Source of the DNA: Thermoanaerobaculia bacterium
GTDB taxonomy: Bacteria > Acidobacteriota > Thermoanaerobaculia > Multivoradales > Multivoraceae
Length of the DNA: 64,000 nucleotides
Assembly: GCA_022823665.1 (NCBI GenBank)
Contig: JAJEHN010000019.1
Span: 124,001-188,000 of the forward strand
Direction: 5' to 3'
The notes under the pieces are model-generated. The model ran no database searches. It was not told the origin of the DNA and saw nothing but the letters and a program-made list of their open reading frames with translations. The position numbers and the translations under genes were made by a program. Positions 49,358-59,900 of this stretch are shown one piece after another; the first letter of the stretch is position 1, and each line of letters begins with the position of its first letter.

Positions 49358-51010
49358 GTGAAGCAACCCTGGCGCAATCTGGTACTCCTTCTCTTCGCCG
49401 CGGCGGTGGCCGTCGGCTTGCTGGCGGGCGGCAACCTGGGGGCGGTCGACGCGGAGCAGATCGCCCAGGTCCGCCACTACACGGAGCTGGTCGAGGCGGC
49501 CCACGCCAACTACGCGGTCGACGACGTCACCTACCGGGATCTCGTCTACGCCTCGATCGGGGGCATGCTGCGCAACCTCGATCCGCACACGAGCTTCCTG
49601 CCGCCCGTGGCCTACGACTCGATGCTCGAACGCCAGCAGAGTTCCTTCTACGGCCTGGGCATCTACGTCGGCACGCGCAACAACCGCCTGACCGTCATCT
49701 CCCCGATCGAGGGCACGCCGGGCTACGAGAAGGGCATCCGCGCCGGCGACATCATCCACCTGATCAACGGCGAGCCGACGGAGGAGATGAACCCGAACGA
49801 GGCGATCCGGAAGCTCAAGGGACCGAAGGGAACCGACGTCACGGTCACGCTGCTTCGTCCCGGCCTGGACGAACCGCTGGAGGTCACGGTGACGCGGGCC
49901 GAGATCCCCCAGGAGACCGTTCGCCACGCCCACATGCTGACGCCGGAAACCGGCTTCCTCTGGATCACGGACTTCTCCCGTTCGACCGGCGGAGAGGTCG
50001 CCCGCGCCCTGGCCGAGCTCAAGGACCAGGGCATGCGGCGGCTGATTCTCGATCTCCGGTTCAACGGCGGCGGCCTGCTCGACCAGGCGATCGCCGTCTC
50101 CGACCAGTTCGTGCCTCCGGGCACGACGATCGTCGAGACCCGGGGCCGGATCGACAGTTCACACCAGTCGTACGGTTCCACCGGCCGCCACGAGCCGCTC
50201 GGCCTGCCGGTCGTCGTGCTCGTGAACGGCGGCTCCGCTTCCGCCTCCGAGATCGTCTCGGGCGCCATCCAGGATCACGACGTGGGCCTCGTCGTCGGCG
50301 AGTCGACCTGGGGCAAGGGCCTGGTGCAGACGGTCTACGAGCTGTCCTACGGCGCCGGGCTGGCCCTGACGACGGCGCGCTACTACACGCCGGCGGGGCG
50401 GCTGATCCAGCGCGACTACTCCTCGTACTGGGACTACTACACCGGGTACGACGCGAACGGCGACAACGGCGACGAGGACGAACTGCCGCCGGTCGATCAG
50501 CCGGAGAGCGAGGATCGGCCGGTCTTCCACACCGATCTCGGCCGCGAGGTCTACGGCGGCGGCGGCGTGACCCCCGACTACGTGGTCGAGCTGGACGAGG
50601 ATCCGCCCATCATCTTCCGCCTGCGGACGCGCAGCGGCTTCCACCGCTTCCCCTTCGAGGAGGGGGTGCCCGAGGGGGTCGACTCCACCGACTGGCAGGT
50701 GACGGACGACTACCTGGAACGGTTCTGGGACTGGATCGTCGCGGAGGACCTCGTCTCAGCCGAAGAGCTGGACGAGGCTCTGGAGAATCCCGCCGTCGAG
50801 CGCCACGCCCGCGTCCGGCTCCGCTACGAGATCTTCAACACCGCCTTCGGCCTGACCGAGGGCTTCAAGGCCGAGCGGCAACTCGACAACCAGCTCGAAA
50901 GGGCGCTCGAACTCCTCGACGAAGCGGAGGAATTGCTGGAGCGCCGCATGGAGCAGGACCGCCAGACCCGCGGCCGCAGCCAAAGCACCGGCCTCGTCGC
51001 TAACCCCTGA
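49358..51010 (+). CDS. ctpA: C-terminal processing peptidase (S41A)
   Basis: A 550-residue exported serine protease with an N-terminal signal or anchor ([20 protein letters not shown]). A PDZ domain (about 95-180) is followed by the tail-specific protease core with catalytic S295 (GGSASASE) and K320 (STWGKG), and [12 protein letters not shown] as the substrate strand. The C-terminal 120 residues are helical and acidic. GTG at 49358 is followed by KQPW. It overlaps the convergent sod gene by 11 bp. Confidence 0.94.
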   Translation: MKQPWRNLVLLLFAAAVAVGLLAGGNLGAVDAEQIAQVRHYTELVEAAHANYAVDDVTYRDLVYASIGGMLRNLDPHTSFLPPVAYDSMLERQQSSFYGLGIYVGTRNNRLTVISPIEGTPGYEKGIRAGDIIHLINGEPTEEMNPNEAIRKLKGPKGTDVTVTLLRPGLDEPLEVTVTRAEIPQETVRHAHMLTPETGFLWITDFSRSTGGEVARALAELKDQGMRRLILDLRFNGGGLLDQAIAVSDQFVPPGTTIVETRGRIDSSHQSYGSTGRHEPLGLPVVVLVNGGSASASEIVSGAIQDHDVGLVVGESTWGKGLVQTVYELSYGAGLALTTARYYTPAGRLIQRDYSSYWDYYTGYDANGDNGDEDELPPVDQPESEDRPVFHTDLGREVYGGGGVTPDYVVELDEDPPIIFRLRTRSGFHRFPFEEGVPEGVDSTDWQVTDDYLERFWDWIVAEDLVSAEELDEALENPAVERHARVRLRYEIFNTAFGLTEGFKAERQLDNQLERALELLDEAEELLERRMEQDRQTRGRSQSTGLVANP

Positions 51011-51599
51011 ACCGCGCCGCCACGGCCTCCCAGTCGACGACGTTCCAGAAGGCGTTCAGGTAGTCCAGACGCCGGTTCTGGTAGTTCAGGTAGTAGGCGT
51101 GCTCCCACACGTCGACTCCGAGCAGCGGCGTCAGGCCCTCCATCAGCGGTGAGTCCTGGTTGGGACGCGCGATCACGGCCAGGCCGTCGTCGCCGCTCAC
51201 CAGCCAGCCCCAGCCGCTGCCGAACTGGCCCATCGCGGCGCTGACGAAGCGCTCCTTCATCTGGTCGAAGCTGCCGAAGCGGATGTCGATGGCAGTGGCC
51301 AGGTCGCCGCTCGGAGCGCCGCCGCCGTTCGGGCTCATGACCGACCAGAACAGCGAGTGGTTGGCGTGGCCTCCGCCATGGTTGCGCACGGCGCCCTTGA
51401 TCGGGTCCGGCACCTCGTCGAAGTTGCGGAGCAGGTTCTCGACGCTCATCGCGGCGAGTTCGTCGCGGCCTTCGAGCGCTCCGTTCAGGTTGGCGACATA
51501 GGCAGCGTGGTGTTTGTCGTGGTGTATCTCCATCGTCCTCGCGTCGATGTGGGGCTCGAGCGCGTCGAACGGGTAGGCCAGATCGGGAACTTCGTGCAT
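51000..51599 (-). CDS. sod: Manganese/iron superoxide dismutase
   Basis: A 199-residue SOD of the Mn/Fe family, without signal peptide. Metal ligands are H26 (EIHHDKHH), H81 ([11 protein letters not shown]), D163 and H167 ([13 protein letters not shown]). GGGHxNHSLFW together with GQFGSGWGW fits manganese better than iron. It protects against superoxide in the cytosol. It follows no apparent operon and overlaps ctpA tail to tail. Confidence 0.95.
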   Translation of the reverse strand: MHEVPDLAYPFDALEPHIDARTMEIHHDKHHAAYVANLNGALEGRDELAAMSVENLLRNFDEVPDPIKGAVRNHGGGHANHSLFWSVMSPNGGGAPSGDLATAIDIRFGSFDQMKERFVSAAMGQFGSGWGWLVSGDDGLAVIARPNQDSPLMEGLTPLLGVDVWEHAYYLNYQNRRLDYLNAFWNVVDWEAVAARFRG

Positions 51600-51677
51600 T
51601 GAGTGAGTGCTCCTCGGGAAAGGTGGTTCTGCCGCCGCGATTCTGCCACGAGTGAGACTGTCCGGTCGCCTCGCGGC

Positions 51678-52298
51678 TCAGTCGAGCGCGATGCGGACGA
51701 CGACGCCGCCCATCGTGTCGCCCAGTTCGAAGTCGTTGCGGGGACTGTCCGCGTGGGCGTTGTGGCACGTGACGCAAGCGGGCGATACGGCAATGTCGGC
51801 GTAGACGGCGGTGAAGTACTCGGTGTCGCCCAGGCTTTCCGTGCCGTAGAACGGCTTCGACGGATCGGCCGCGACGCTTTCGAGGCCCGCTTCCTCGGCC
51901 TCCGTCCTGGGGGCGTTCCGGCTGTTGATCGGCCACGGGGACAGCAGCGCGTAGCTGACCCTGTCCGTCTTCTCGGCGGTGAGCTGAGCGCTCATGCGGA
52001 ACATCTGGGCCGGCAGGGGAAGCGTCCGGTCGTCCTCCCACTGTTCGCTGGCGGCGATGACGCCCTCCTCGTCCTGCAAGCGGTTCACCACGTGGCGGGC
52101 GTAGACGGTGCGGTCTGATTCGAGCACGTGGTGAATGGCGTCCGCCATCGCCTCCGGCGGGATGCCGGGGCTTCGGGTTCCCTGGGTCGAGCCGCCACAG
52201 GCGGTGACGGCGCCGGCGAGGATGGCGACGGCGGCGAGTGTGAGGGCGGCAACGGCGCCGCGGGAAGTCCAAGGGGGGCGAGGGGTACGGAGTCTCAT
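51678..52298 (-). CDS. DUF3365 c-type heme lipoprotein
   Basis: A 206-residue exported protein, lipobox-like AGAVTAC|GG. The C-terminal part is typical DUF3365 (Tll0287-like): EYFTAVYADIAVSPACVTCHNAH with one CxxCH heme motif, then SPRNDFELGDTMGGVVVRI. Such domains bind one heme and act as redox sensors or carriers. It is the last gene of a four-gene minus-strand operon, 25 bp after the multiheme cytochrome. Confidence 0.85.
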   Translation of the reverse strand: MRLRTPRPPWTSRGAVAALTLAAVAILAGAVTACGGSTQGTRSPGIPPEAMADAIHHVLESDRTVYARHVVNRLQDEEGVIAASEQWEDDRTLPLPAQMFRMSAQLTAEKTDRVSYALLSPWPINSRNAPRTEAEEAGLESVAADPSKPFYGTESLGDTEYFTAVYADIAVSPACVTCHNAHADSPRNDFELGDTMGGVVVRIALD

Positions 52299-52323
52299 GG
52301 CGTCTCCTTCTCCAGGCTGTTTC

Positions 52324-53628
52324 TCATGGTGCGTCGGCCGGTGACGGAACCATATCGACGCTCTCCACGTGCCGCGCCGGCAGCCCTCTGAAGTTCCGTC
52401 GGATCAGTTCCCGGTCGGCCAGCGCGTCGAGCGAAAAGGCCAGGGAATGACAGTTCATGCAGACGTCGCGGAGCATCTTCTCGTTCGGTCGGAGGTTGTC
52501 GTTCTGGTTGTGCTGGACGACGATGCGCGGGGCGCCGCCGAGGCGCGCTTCCGTTCTCGGCAGGTGGCAGGAGGCGCAGCTCGCGCCGCTGCCAGGCGCC
52601 GTTTCGCCCGAGAGTTCCGCCCGCCAGGCGCCGGCGTGCGGCGATTCGGCGTATGCGGTCGAGTGGTCGTCCGCATGGCATCCAAGGCAAGCGTCGACGG
52701 CGGCGACCCGCACATCGACGTCGTGCGGGTCGTGGCAGGCGCCGCAATCGAGCGTCCGCGACGCCGCCTCGGGACGCATGGGCAGACGTGCGTCGGCCGG
52801 CGACATGGGTTCGAGGTTCGCCGCCAGGCGCATGCCGTGCCTCCCGGCGAGGAAGCCGGTCGATTCGGCTCCGTGGCAGGAGGCGCAGACGTCCGGGCGG
52901 GGACGGTCGATCCAGTCCGCCCCGCCGCCGTGACAGTCCGAACAGGCGACTCCGGACGCCGCGTGCGCGGATGACGCCCAGGCCTCCGCGAGTTCCGGCG
53001 CGGCGTTCCCGGGACTGTCGGCATCGACGGCGGAAACAGGCGCCCGGTCGCCGAGGTCGACGGCAATCCACGCTTCGCGGGTCGGCAGGGAACCTTCGAA
53101 CGTCGCGACGCCGCCGGCGCCGTGCCGCGCCAGGAAGTCCTGGTGGAGGTTCCGGTTGTCGTGGAAGTTGTGGCAGCCGCCGCTGGCGCACGTTGCCGGC
53201 GCGAAGTCCACGTGCGTGGGCCGTTCGTCGCCGATGTCGGCGTGGCAGTGAACGCAGAAGTCCCGCTGCAGGGTCACGCCCATCGCGGCCGTGATCTCCG
53301 GCTGGTGCTCCGTGTGACAGGTGACGCAGAGCCGGACGTCGAGCTTCGCCAGGTCCGCGGCGTTCCGGGGGTCGCTGAAGACGGCCGCGGCGTGGGAATC
53401 CCGAGCTCTTTCGAGTTCCTCGGCGTGACAGTCGAGGCAGGCCTCCTGCGCGACTCCCCGGAAGGGCGTGTGGCAAAGGTCGCAGGCGGCTTCGATCTGG
53501 TGGTGCCCGTCGCTCGACGGTCCGGGCAAGAAGACGGCGGCCCGCGGCCGCGCCAGGGACCAGCCGAGCCAGGCGCAGGCGGCCAGGGTGAACAGCAGCC
53601 AGACGACGGTCGGACGGGGTGAGCGCAC
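52324..53628 (-). CDS. Undecaheme c-type cytochrome
   Basis: A 434-residue exported multiheme cytochrome starting on GTG, with an N-terminal anchor (VVWLLFTLAACAWLGWSLA). I count ten CxxCH motifs (CDLCH, CLDCH, CVTCH, CVHCH, CSDCH, CASCH twice, CGACH, CLGCH, CMNCH) plus one CASGGCH with CX4CH spacing. The regular heme spacing resembles NapC/NrfH-like and octaheme domains joined together. It probably accepts electrons from the membrane oxidoreductase encoded 16 bp upstream; a terminal acceptor cannot be named. Confidence 0.88.
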   Translation of the reverse strand: MRSPRPTVVWLLFTLAACAWLGWSLARPRAAVFLPGPSSDGHHQIEAACDLCHTPFRGVAQEACLDCHAEELERARDSHAAAVFSDPRNAADLAKLDVRLCVTCHTEHQPEITAAMGVTLQRDFCVHCHADIGDERPTHVDFAPATCASGGCHNFHDNRNLHQDFLARHGAGGVATFEGSLPTREAWIAVDLGDRAPVSAVDADSPGNAAPELAEAWASSAHAASGVACSDCHGGGADWIDRPRPDVCASCHGAESTGFLAGRHGMRLAANLEPMSPADARLPMRPEAASRTLDCGACHDPHDVDVRVAAVDACLGCHADDHSTAYAESPHAGAWRAELSGETAPGSGASCASCHLPRTEARLGGAPRIVVQHNQNDNLRPNEKMLRDVCMNCHSLAFSLDALADRELIRRNFRGLPARHVESVDMVPSPADAP

Positions 53629-53644
53629 GGCTGGAAGTGGCGGT

Positions 53645-55648
53645 TCAGAAGTACCAGGTCTTGAGGATGTGAAAGGCGATCAACACCGGCAGCGGCCAGA
53701 CGGCGAAGACGTGGAGCCAGAACATCGTTCGTGCGCCGCGGCGGCCGACGCCAGCCGCGGCGAGGCTCCCGAGGACGGAGGTCGCGAGGAAGGTCGCGCT
53801 GAGCGCCAGGTTGAGGCCCGTACCCAGGCGGAACCCGGTGTGCAGGACGAGCGTCGCCAGCGCCAGCGCGGCGACCACGCCGTGCATCAGGCGCCAGGCC
53901 GCGAAGTCGCCCTTGCGCATCCAGTTCCAGCGCTTGCGCAGCGACAGGACGAGCGTGCCGAGGGTCGCTCCCAGCAGGGCGAAGCCGGTCAGGCGCTTCA
54001 GGGCGCGGTCCCTCTGCAGGACGTCCAGAAACCCGGCCTCGATCACGCTGTCGGCCGGAGGGGTCGGTGGCGCCGCGACCATTGCGACCGCCAGCGCCGC
54101 GACCGCGGCCGCGGCAGCCAGGAGCGGCCGCCGCGCCCTGGCCTCCGCCGGGGCGAGCGCCCCTCTCGCCGCGACCAGGTCCGTGCCCAGGAACTCGGCG
54201 AGCAGGGGCCGGCATGCTCCGCAAACGGTCGAGGCGCCGGTGCGCCGGGCCATCGCCTCCACCGAGTCGCACCCTTCCCGCCTGGCCGCGGCGAGCTCTC
54301 CCCGCGTCACGCCGAGGCAGTTGCAGACGACCCTGGCGCTCGGCCACTCCGCAACGGGAAGGGTCTCGGAACGGGGAAACAGCATGCCGGTCCGGCGGAA
54401 CCGGCGCAACTGCCACCACCAGATCGGACTGCGCTGCCGTATCAGATCCTGGACGACGCCCAGTTCCTCCCAGGGGCCGATCGTGGTCGCCGCGATGATC
54501 TGGCCGGCCCGGAGCTTGAGCTGGCGGTAGGAGGCGTTCCGGGTCCAGGTGACGCGTTCCGCCAGCGCGGCCGTGTCGCCAATCGCCCAGATGTCCAGGT
54601 CCACCAGACGGAGCCGGGTCGCCGGGACCTGGCGTCCGAAGCGCGAGGACCGTCCCGCCATGATCTCCGCCAGCGTGTGGGCCATCCCCTGGGTCGGCCC
54701 GGCCATTCCGTACACCGTCCTGCCGGCGGAGGCGCACTCGCCGATCGCCTGGATGCGCGGGTCGGAGGTGTGCAACCGGTCGTTGACGACGATACCTCCG
54801 CCGCGGAACGCCACGATGAGGCCGGCCTCTTTGGCCAGCCGGTCGCGGGGGCGCACGCCCGCCGCGACGACGACGAGGTCGGTCGTGAGCGGCATGTCCT
54901 TGCCGGCCAGCTCGATGGCCAGCGCGTGGCTCCTGGCTTCGATGCGGACCGAGGCGGCGCCCAGCATCGGCTGAATGCCGGCGGCGCGGACCCTGGTTTC
55001 CAGGTACATTCCCGCGTCGGGGCCGAACTGCCGATTGAGCAGGTGGGGCGCCCGTTGCAACAGAACGACCGAGAGACCCAGGCGCCGGAGCCCTTCGGCC
55101 GCCTCGATTCCCAGCAGACCGCCGCCGAGCACGGCCGCGCGCTTCGCCCGCGACGCCCGTTCCCGGAGCGCATCGAGATCCTCGATTGTGCGGTACACGA
55201 AGACGCCGTCGCTGTCCGCTCCCTCGATGCGCGGGACAATCGGCACGGACCCCGTGGCCAGTACGAGACGGTCGTAGCCGATGCTCTCGCCGCGAGCCGT
55301 TTCGACCGTGCGGGCGTCGCGGTCGATGGAGACGACCGTGGTCGACAGGAGGGTGCGAATGCCGCGCGCCTTGCCCCAGTCGGGGCTCGCGAGGGCCAGG
55401 GGTCGCAGATCGCGGGGGCCCCGATCGCGCGGCGCCGCCCGCGCGTCCGGAAGAGGCCGGTCGAGCCATTCGGACAGGCGGACCCGGTTGTAGGCGGGGT
55501 CGGCCTCCTCGCCGATGACCGTGATGTCGTAGCGGTCGTGAGCGCCGAGCGCGGTCAGACGCTCGATGAACCGGTACGCGGCGATGCCGAAGCCGACGAC
55601 GACCAGTCGCTCGCGGCTTCCTGGCGGGGATGCACCGGGCGCCGTCAT
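53645..55648 (-). CDS. NirB-like FAD/NAD(P)H-[2Fe-2S] oxidoreductase fused to bis-heme-b-like membrane domain
   Basis: A 667-residue fusion. The N-terminal two Rossmann domains (about 1-400) resemble nitrite reductase large subunit: VVGFGIAAYRF (FAD), AVLGGGLLGIEAAEGL (NADH) and TVYGMAGPTQG. A BFD-like [2Fe-2S] domain has C442/C444 and C476/C479 (CNCLG...CGAC). The siroheme part of NirB is absent. Instead four helices follow (about 505-667) with H589/H603 in one and H646/H660 in another, 14 apart, the geometry of cytochrome b-type bis-heme proteins. I infer NAD(P)H electrons pass across the membrane to the neighbouring undecaheme cytochrome. Confidence 0.82.
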   Translation of the reverse strand: MTAPGASPPGSRERLVVVGFGIAAYRFIERLTALGAHDRYDITVIGEEADPAYNRVRLSEWLDRPLPDARAAPRDRGPRDLRPLALASPDWGKARGIRTLLSTTVVSIDRDARTVETARGESIGYDRLVLATGSVPIVPRIEGADSDGVFVYRTIEDLDALRERASRAKRAAVLGGGLLGIEAAEGLRRLGLSVVLLQRAPHLLNRQFGPDAGMYLETRVRAAGIQPMLGAASVRIEARSHALAIELAGKDMPLTTDLVVVAAGVRPRDRLAKEAGLIVAFRGGGIVVNDRLHTSDPRIQAIGECASAGRTVYGMAGPTQGMAHTLAEIMAGRSSRFGRQVPATRLRLVDLDIWAIGDTAALAERVTWTRNASYRQLKLRAGQIIAATTIGPWEELGVVQDLIRQRSPIWWWQLRRFRRTGMLFPRSETLPVAEWPSARVVCNCLGVTRGELAAARREGCDSVEAMARRTGASTVCGACRPLLAEFLGTDLVAARGALAPAEARARRPLLAAAAAVAALAVAMVAAPPTPPADSVIEAGFLDVLQRDRALKRLTGFALLGATLGTLVLSLRKRWNWMRKGDFAAWRLMHGVVAALALATLVLHTGFRLGTGLNLALSATFLATSVLGSLAAAGVGRRGARTMFWLHVFAVWPLPVLIAFHILKTWYF

Positions 55649-55700
55649 CGGTTCGTGATCCTACTGACGCGACCTTTCGCGGGCGTCGGCCGGCGGCGGT

Positions 55701-56294
55701 TCAGGGATTCGGAGAACGTCCCGGGTCCGCCGGAGTGTCCGGGCGTTTGTTGGCGCTGCCGGCGCCGGCCACTTGCGCCGGCTCCTGGTCGGCACATGGC
55801 GGAGCGGTCAGTTCACGCAAGGCGAAGGCGCCGGCGGCCAGACCCGCCGCGGCGAGCAGGGCGATGAGAGCGAATCGAAATCGTCGTCGGCGTCGACCGC
55901 CCCTTGCGCCGAGCAGGCCGGCGGCTGTTTCGACCTCCGTGACCGGAGCGAGAAACCGGTAGCCGAGGCGCGGCAGGGTCTCGATGTAGCGCGGCGTCTC
56001 GGCGCTGTCGTTGAGCGTGGCGCGAATCCGCTTGATGCAAGTGTTCATGCCCTGGTCGAACTCGACGTGAACCTCGTCCGGCCACAGGCGGCGCCGGACC
56101 TGTTCCCGCGAGACCACGTCGCCCTGGTTCTCGAGCAGCAACCCGAGCAGTCTGGCCGGTTGTGGCTGGAGCCTGACGGCGCCCTCGGGGCCGCTGAGTT
56201 CCCGCGTGGCCGGATGGAACTCGAAGTCGCCGAATCGCAGGCGGCGCGACCCGTGGGCGTCGCGGCCACGGTGTGCGAAGTCAGCAATACGCAT
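55701..56294 (-). CDS. Short CadC-like regulator, truncated periplasmic domain
   Basis: A 197-residue protein whose winged helix (about 15-115) is close to that of the 37.2 kb regulator: FGDFEFHPATREL, LQPQPARLLGLL, LWPDEVHVEFDQGMN, ETLPRLGYRFL. A single transmembrane helix (ALIALLAAAGLAAGAFAL) follows, but only about 45 residues lie beyond it instead of a TolB-like sensor domain. It could be a constitutive or partner-sensing regulator. It lies 52 bp upstream of the electron-transfer operon on the same strand, so it probably controls that operon. Confidence 0.85.
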   Translation of the reverse strand: MRIADFAHRGRDAHGSRRLRFGDFEFHPATRELSGPEGAVRLQPQPARLLGLLLENQGDVVSREQVRRRLWPDEVHVEFDQGMNTCIKRIRATLNDSAETPRYIETLPRLGYRFLAPVTEVETAAGLLGARGGRRRRRFRFALIALLAAAGLAAGAFALRELTAPPCADQEPAQVAGAGSANKRPDTPADPGRSPNP

Positions 56295-56473
56295 GGCCGG
56301 GAGTCTCGCACGACTGCAAGATGGGGACGTGTGATTCAGCGTGACTTCTCATGACCGAACGGTGACGATCTCGACCGTCACCTGGGACATTCGGAGCGGC
56401 CTTCCGCCAGTCCTGGCGCGACCGCCGCGAGTCGGCACGCTTGCCGCCTCATGGCGCAGCCGACTCGGACCCT

Positions 56474-56917
56474 TCATGATTCTCCTTCGTCACCGGTCCG
56501 GCTCGTTTCGAGCCAGTGTCGCTGCATCTGGTAGAAGGTGAAGGATGCCGTCCAGGCGATGAGCACGAGCCCGGTGAGGGCCTCCAGCACCGCCAGGAGC
56601 CTGCCGCCACCGTTTGTGGGAACAACGTCTCCGAAGCCGAGCGACGTGTAGACCGCGCCCGAGAAGTAGATCGCGTCGACGAACGACGGCGTCGGCGGCT
56701 CGATTTCGACCAGCCCGGCCTCGATCAACAGGAACCAGCCAGCTCCGAACACGACGACTTCGAGCACGTGCGCCAGAAGCGCCAGGGCGACCGCCAGGGC
56801 CACGCCGGCGCGGAGGTAGCCCGACAGGCGGCGGACCAGCTTCGAGGTCAGGAGCAGCAACTCGTAGTGCAGCCTGACGGCGACCAGCGGCAGGACGACG
56901 GCGGCGAGGACGAGCAC
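56474..56917 (-). CDS. K+-channel-like (Ion_trans_2) membrane protein
   Basis: A 147-residue protein with four hydrophobic segments; between the last two is a pore loop with SLGFGDVVP, close to the potassium selectivity filter TxGFGD. There is no cytoplasmic RCK domain. It follows the RND permease gene by 10 bp and is probably co-transcribed. Some efflux operons carry such a small channel, perhaps to compensate charge movement, but that is inference. Confidence 0.8.
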   Translation of the reverse strand: MLVLAAVVLPLVAVRLHYELLLLTSKLVRRLSGYLRAGVALAVALALLAHVLEVVVFGAGWFLLIEAGLVEIEPPTPSFVDAIYFSGAVYTSLGFGDVVPTNGGGRLLAVLEALTGLVLIAWTASFTFYQMQRHWLETSRTGDEGES

Positions 56918-56927
56918 GGCCGACGCC

Positions 56928-59900
56928 TCAGTAGTTGAAGCGGTCGAAGCGCACTCGGAAGAACAGGGAGTAGAGAACCGGCACCACGCCGAGGGTCAGC
57001 ATCGTTGCGCCCAGCAGGCCGAAAATGATTGCGATGGCCATCGGCGCCCACATCGGGCCGCCTCCGAACCAGAGCGGCAGGAGCCCCGCGACCGTGGTCG
57101 CGGTGGTCAGCAGGATGGGCCGGAAACGCCCCTGTGCCGCCTCCACGATGGCCCGCGGCGGCGCCAGTCCGTTGTCGTCGATCTCGATGCGGATGCGGTC
57201 GATCAGGACGATTGCGTTGTTGATGATCACGCCGGCCAGCGCGATGACGCCGAGCAGGGTCATGAAGCCGAAGTAGGACCGCGCCAGAAGCAGGCCGGCG
57301 ACGACGCCGATCAGACCGAGAGGAATGGCCAGCAGGATGATGGCGGTCCGGCGGATCGAGTTGAACTGGCCGACGAGCAGCAGGAGGATGATCAGCCCGG
57401 CGATGGGCAACTGTTCGGCGATCGACCGATTGGCCCGCACCGAGGTTTCCTCCTCGCCGCCGAACTCGTAGCGATAGCCGGGAGGCCAACCGGCCTGCTC
57501 GGCGTCCAGCCAGGGCCGCAGGCGGGCCACCACGTTGGAGGCGACCGCGCCCGGCGCGAGTTCGGAGGAGACGGTGACCGTCTTCAGCCGTCCCCGCCGG
57601 CGGATGGTCGAGGGCTGCCAGGCGACCGAGACGTCGGCGACCTGGAGCAGCGGCACGGACGCGCCGGTAGCCTGCGCTTGGACGTTCAGGCTGTCGAGCT
57701 TCGTCACGTCGTCGCCGCGGCCGGCCAGTGTCGAGCGCAGGGTGACCGGAATGACCGCCTCGCCTTCGCGGTACTGCGTCGTCTCGATGCCGCTCAAGCC
57801 CGTCTGCAGTGAAATCGCGACGTCCTGGTTCGTTACCCCGGCCCGTCTGGCTCGCGGCTGATCGACTTCGACGACCAGCTTCTTGCTGTGGGCGCCCCAG
57901 TCGTCCGTGATGCCGGCAGCGCCTGGAATCGAGCGGAGTTCCGCCTTCACGGCGTCGACCAGGTCGAAGAGCCGGTCCGGGTCGCGGCCCGACAACCTCA
58001 CCTGGACCGGCGCGCTGACCGGCGGTCCGAGCTGCAGCGGATTCAGCTTGACGTCGAGCTCCGGGAATCGCTCGCGGCAGAATGCGGCGAGCCGCGGAAT
58101 CAGTTCGTCGACGACCGCGTCGCGGCTCGTCGCGTTCAGGAGGGAGAAGGCGTACCGCGGGTTGGGGGGTTGGGGATTGTGCGCCAGGTAGAAGCGCGGC
58201 CCGCCGTTGCCGACGAAGGTCGCCCAGTTGAGGACCCCCTCGGACGTCTCGCCGGCGGGCAGCTCGGCGGCGATGAAGCGGTCCACCGCTTCGACGACTT
58301 CCAGCGTCCGCTCGATGGAGGCGCCGGCCGGCAGCTCGTACTCCGCCGTGAAGACCGCCCGGTCCGACGGCGGGAAGAACACGCTCGGGAGGAGGCGGAA
58401 GCCCTGGATCGCCAGCAGAAACACGCCGGCCACGACGGCCAGGGTGACCGCGGGACGACGCAGACAACCGATCAGGACACCGCGGTACGTCCGGTACAGC
58501 CTTCCGCCCAAACGCTCTCCGGCCGCGACCGGCCGGACCTTCAGGAAGAGCACGCAGAGAAGGGGCGTCATGGTCAGCGAGAGCAACCACGAAGAGAGCA
58601 GGGCGATCGTGATCACCTGGAAGAGCGGCGCCGTGTACTCCCCGGTGGTCGATCGCGCCAGGGCGATCGGCAGGAACGCCGCCGCCGTGGTCAGCGAGGA
58701 GATCAGCAGGGGTACGCGCAGTTCCCGAGCCGCGCCGACCGCCGCCTCCACCCGGCGGTCCCCGGCCGCCATTCGCACCATGATCGACTCGGCCATCACG
58801 ATCGCGTTGTCCACCAGCATGCCGAGCGCGATGATCAGGGCGGCCAGCGACATCTGGTCCAGGCCGATGCCCAGGAAGGCCATTACCAGCAGCGACGCGA
58901 TCATCGCCATCGGCACGAGGGCCGCCACGACGAGGCCCGTCCGGGGGCCGAGGAAGAGCAGCATGACGACCAGGACGATGGCGACGGCCTGTCCGAGATT
59001 GGCGACGAACTCCCGCACCTTGCGATCGACGACCTCCGGCTGGAAGACGACGACGTCGAAGTCGACGCCGATCGGATAGACCGCCCGCAACCTCTCCAGT
59101 TCGCGCGCGACTCCGTCTCCGAGCGAGACCATGTTGCCGCCGTCGCGCATGGCGACCCCTATCCCGAGCGCGGGAACGCCCGAGGCGTAGACCCGGCTGG
59201 ACGGCGGTTCCGCGTAGCCGCGGTGGATCTCGGCCAGATCCTCGAGGAAGAGGATCTCAGGGCGGCCGGGAAGCCGAACCGCCGTTCGCCGCAGATCGGC
59301 GACCGACTCGAAGTTGCCGGTCGGCTCGAGGGCGATGCGCTCGGCGCCGGTTCGAACGGCGCCGCCCGGAGTCACGATGTTGGCGCTCTCCAGAATCGAC
59401 CGGAGCTGCAGGGGCGACAGACCCAGCTCGGCCAGCCGCGCGTTGTCGTAGTCGACGAAGATCCGCTCGTCCTGCGCCCCGTAAGTCTCGACCTTGGCGA
59501 CATCGGGAACCCGGAGGAGCTCGTCGCGGACCTCGTCCGCGACGAGCTTCAGGTCGGCCCAGGAATAGCCGTCGCCGGTCAGCATGATCACGATGCCGAA
59601 GACGTCGCCGAACTCGTCGTTCACCCGCGGTCCGATCACGCCTTCGGGAAGATCGCCCGCCGCCCGCTCCACCTTCCGGCGCAGGCCGTCCCAGATCGGC
59701 CGCATGTCGTCGAACTCGTCGCGCACGTGGACCATGACGATGGACACGCCGGTCTTCGACGTCGAGGAGATGAAGTCGATCTCCGGAAGTTCCTGGATCG
59801 CCTCCTCGAGCGGATCGGTGACGAGTTCCTCGATCCGCTCCGGGCTCGCGCCGGGAAACAGGGTCAGCACCTGCGCCGCCCGGATGGTGAACCCCGGGTC

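Noticed and set aside
56341..56541. Plus-strand 66-residue protein between regulator and channel gene
   Set aside because: No ribosome-binding site and no recognisable features; it runs into the antisense of the channel gene.
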